Shown piece by piece: positions 62,329-64,000 of a stretch of 64,000 bases of DNA. The translations under genes were made by a program, and so were the position numbers. The DNA is from Couchioplanes caeruleus (GTDB lineage: Bacteria > Actinomycetota > Actinomycetes > Mycobacteriales > Micromonosporaceae): positions 6,962,501 through 7,026,500 of the forward strand of contig NZ_RJKL01000001.1 of the NCBI RefSeq assembly GCF_003751945.1, read 5' to 3'. The notes beneath the pieces are model-generated. The model was not told the origin of the DNA and did no database searches. It saw nothing but the letters and a program-made list of their open reading frames with translations. How positions within the stretch are numbered: position 1 is the stretch's first letter; the number at the start of each line of letters is the position of its first letter.

Positions 62329-63135
62329 ATGCCTAACCTGAACCTGTCAGCCGTGCGCGGCCGGCGACGCTTCCTCCAGATGCTCGGCACCGGCGCGGCG
62401 GCCCTCGCGGTCGCGGCCTCGACGGGCCTGTCGACGCCCGCCATGGCCGCCGGTTCGGTCACCGACTCCGGCACCGACCTGGCCGGCTGGACCACCGTCG
62501 TCGGTGACGGCCTTTACGCGGCGGCCGGCCAGGCACCGGTCAACGACGCCGACATCACCACTGAACACCGCGGCACCGATTCCCGACTGCGTTCCAACAT
62601 CCTCAACCGCGGGATCATGGCGCACAACATCACCTACAAGCCGGTCGTCGACGCGTCCATGATGACGCTCGTTCACCAGGCCAGCTTCTCCTTCCAGATG
62701 CCCTTCGTGCCGTCCAAGGCCGGAGGCCCCCGCAACGCCCAGACCGTCGAGGGCGGCCTGTTCGTCTGGGACGGCCAGAACACCCGGGTCGACCACGGCA
62801 CCGCCTTCCAGTGGGTGCTCAACCCGTGGGACGCGAACTTCGGCAAGATCCGGGTCTGGACCGGCAACTCCTGGGCGGCAGCCGGCTACCTCAAGCCAGA
62901 CACCGCCTGGCACCAGGCCTCCTTCCTCGTCGACCCCGCCGGCCAGCGGGTGGAACTCTCCATCGACGGCACCCAGATCGCCGCGCCGTACTCCCGCACG
63001 ACCAAGAACGGCTGGGGCACCGAGGTCGCGGCACGCCTGCAGGCCGAAGCGATCTCCCTCTGGCCCGGCGCCACGGCCACGTGGGGTCCGCAGCAGGAGG
63101 TACTGGTCAAGGACTGGACCTGGACCCGGCAGTAA
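62329..63135 (+). CDS. Tat-exported protein, LamG-like fold possible
   Basis: A 268-aa secreted protein. The N-terminus has a twin-arginine signal (RGRRRFLQMLGTGAAALAVA, cleavage after AMA near residue 41). The mature part is beta-rich with Trp/Gly (DLAGWTTVVGDGLYAAAGQ, FRWDGQ-type phrase FVWDGQNTRVDHGTAFQW), suggesting a concanavalin/LamG-like jelly roll. No catalytic motif recognised. The ATG at 62329 is very close to AGAGGGG; a GTG at 62353 is an alternative start. Confidence 0.75.
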   Translation: MPNLNLSAVRGRRRFLQMLGTGAAALAVAASTGLSTPAMAAGSVTDSGTDLAGWTTVVGDGLYAAAGQAPVNDADITTEHRGTDSRLRSNILNRGIMAHNITYKPVVDASMMTLVHQASFSFQMPFVPSKAGGPRNAQTVEGGLFVWDGQNTRVDHGTAFQWVLNPWDANFGKIRVWTGNSWAAAGYLKPDTAWHQASFLVDPAGQRVELSIDGTQIAAPYSRTTKNGWGTEVAARLQAEAISLWPGATATWGPQQEVLVKDWTWTRQ

Positions 63136-63176
63136 GCAAGCAGTAGGACTGCACAACAGCACAGCACCACATACAC

Positions 63177-63211
63177 GCAAGGCCCGGGGCGCTCATAGCC
63201 CCGGGCCTTGC
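63177..63211 (+). terminator. strong hairpin terminator
   Basis: GCAAGGCCCGGGGC and its exact complement enclose a 7-nt loop (14-bp stem), 42 bp after the Tat-exported protein gene. It also lies downstream of the converging PPC-domain gene. Confidence 0.85.
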
Positions 63212-63318
63212 AATCTGTCTGCCAGGCACGCCGCCCGCCACCGGTCATGCCGCGAGCGTACGACCATCACCAACCAGATCTTGAAGTTCAAGGACAAGCA
63301 CAAAGGAGCCCGACGGCG

Positions 63319-63783
63319 TCATTGGTCTCCGAAGCGAAGTAGCGGGACGTCGTACAACGCGGCGTCAGGGACGCGGTGCATGGCCGGCTCAGCCACCTCG
63401 ATGATGAGCATCTCGGTTAGGAACTGGACGGTGGCGGCGAGTAGGTGGCTGGTATGCCCGGTGGCGCTGTGTTCCTTGAGTCCGACACTGACGTGGATGT
63501 GTGGTGCGATGCGATCATTGGATTCGTCGTAGGCGATGGTGCCGCCGCCGAGTGCTTCGACGTTCGTCAAATGAACACGATCCCAGACGGGGGCTGCGGG
63601 GTCGTCGAGGCGTTGGCAGGTGCCGACGATCTCGACGGTGCTGAGACCGGCGATGAAGACGGGGATGTAGCCGTGCCGGATGCCGTTGGTGCGGCAAGCT
63701 TCGGTGAGAGCAGTGAAGAAGTCCTCGCCGTGGTCGAACGTCACGCCGATCATTCGCCCGGGTGTCAGTTCGTGACTACGCAT
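63319..63783 (-). CDS. PPC/DUF296 domain protein
   Basis: A 154-aa protein. It starts MRSHELTPGRMIGVTFDHGE and shows the metal-site pattern of PPC (DUF296) domains: APHIHVSVG followed by GHTSHLLAATV. PPC proteins are DNA-binding or trimeric metal-binding proteins of unclear role. ATG 63783 with AGGAG upstream, overlapping the end of the asparaginase gene by eight bases, so the two form an operon. Confidence 0.82.
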   Translation of the reverse strand: MRSHELTPGRMIGVTFDHGEDFFTALTEACRTNGIRHGYIPVFIAGLSTVEIVGTCQRLDDPAAPVWDRVHLTNVEALGGGTIAYDESNDRIAPHIHVSVGLKEHSATGHTSHLLAATVQFLTEMLIIEVAEPAMHRVPDAALYDVPLLRFGDQ

Positions 63784-64000
63784 GTTGCTTCTCCTGCTTC
63801 GAGTCGTGGGCAGGCCAGGGCCAGCAGGCAGCGTCACCGGTGCCGCCGGCGGCGCTGAACGCGGCGGCGATCGTGTCGTGGTCGGCGCTGGTGGCTAGCA
63901 GGGCGTGGAGCAGGATCCGGGCCTTGTAGGGGTCGAGGAATCCGGCGTTGGTGAGTCCTCGGCGTTGTAGGTCAGTCTCGGAGCCTGGGAAGGCGTAGGT
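63776..64000 (-). CDS. L-asparaginase, C-terminal part (cut by window edge)
   Basis: The last 74 codons of a gene entering from the right edge. The sequence TYAFPGSETDLQRRGLTNAG followed by LDPYKARILLHALLATSADH is typical of the C-terminal domain of asparaginases (PGSE...GL...KARILL). The active-site domain lies outside the window. It is coupled to the PPC-domain gene. Confidence 0.82.
   Translation of the reverse strand, partial: TYAFPGSETDLQRRGLTNAGFLDPYKARILLHALLATSADHDTIAAAFSAAGGTGDAACWPWPAHDSKQEKQHA

Overview
The window is high-GC actinobacterial DNA, most likely from the Micromonosporaceae (Actinoplanes/Micromonospora-type; inferred, not proven). Evidence: the GC content, frequent GTG/TTG starts, many 4-bp start/stop overlaps, and a gene order (TPR protein, HAD phosphatase, tlyA, nadK, recN, steA, steB/mctB, pyrG, NUDIX, xerD, parA, scpA, scpB, rluB, cmk, der) that, as I recall it, matches Mycobacterium tuberculosis Rv1691-Rv1713.

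Region 1, 1-33 kb, is conserved chromosome. It opens with the 3' part of a 23S rRNA gene, 5S rRNA and a terminator. A plus-strand housekeeping run follows: an unusual RGG-repeat/TPR/acidic protein, a HAD phosphatase, a phasin-like protein with a histone-like tail, TlyA, NAD kinase and RecN. The recN promoter matches exactly the RecA-independent DNA-damage (PafBC-type) consensus. An envelope block comes next: SteA, SteB, a MraY-like protein, MurJ, a glycosyltransferase and a large membrane protein with a phosphatase-like ectodomain. Then come CTP synthase, ADP-ribose pyrophosphatase, alanine dehydrogenase, XerD, ParA, ScpA/ScpB, RluB, Cmk and Der, ending at tRNA-Pro(GGG).

Region 2, 33-58.4 kb, is a mosaic island integrated at the tRNA-Pro gene. 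It has a tyrosine integrase and excisionase-like protein, a ParB-like protein, a Sak4-like recombination ATPase, a winged-helix protein whose own gene carries an iteron-like array, and a tail module (tape measure, giant minor tail protein, two more tail genes). No capsid, portal or terminase genes are visible. A family of palindromes (ACGGYCRC...GYGGCCGT) sits beside promoters across the island and probably forms its operator network. Inside it lies a plus-strand cassette: XRE regulator, M78 (ImmA/IrrE-type) protease, seven-helix MAB_1171c-type protein and cytochrome P450. Two IS5-family elements sharing one TTA target separate the regulator from the protease. A serine integrase without its catalytic domain lies beyond it.

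Region 3, 58.5-64 kb, holds a type VII-style toxin cassette (YbaB-like, EspC-like, large toxin with an NAD-enzyme-like C-terminus, candidate immunity protein, SseB-like), a tyrosine-recombinase remnant, a Tat-exported protein, a PPC/DUF296 protein and the C-terminus of an L-asparaginase cut by the window edge.
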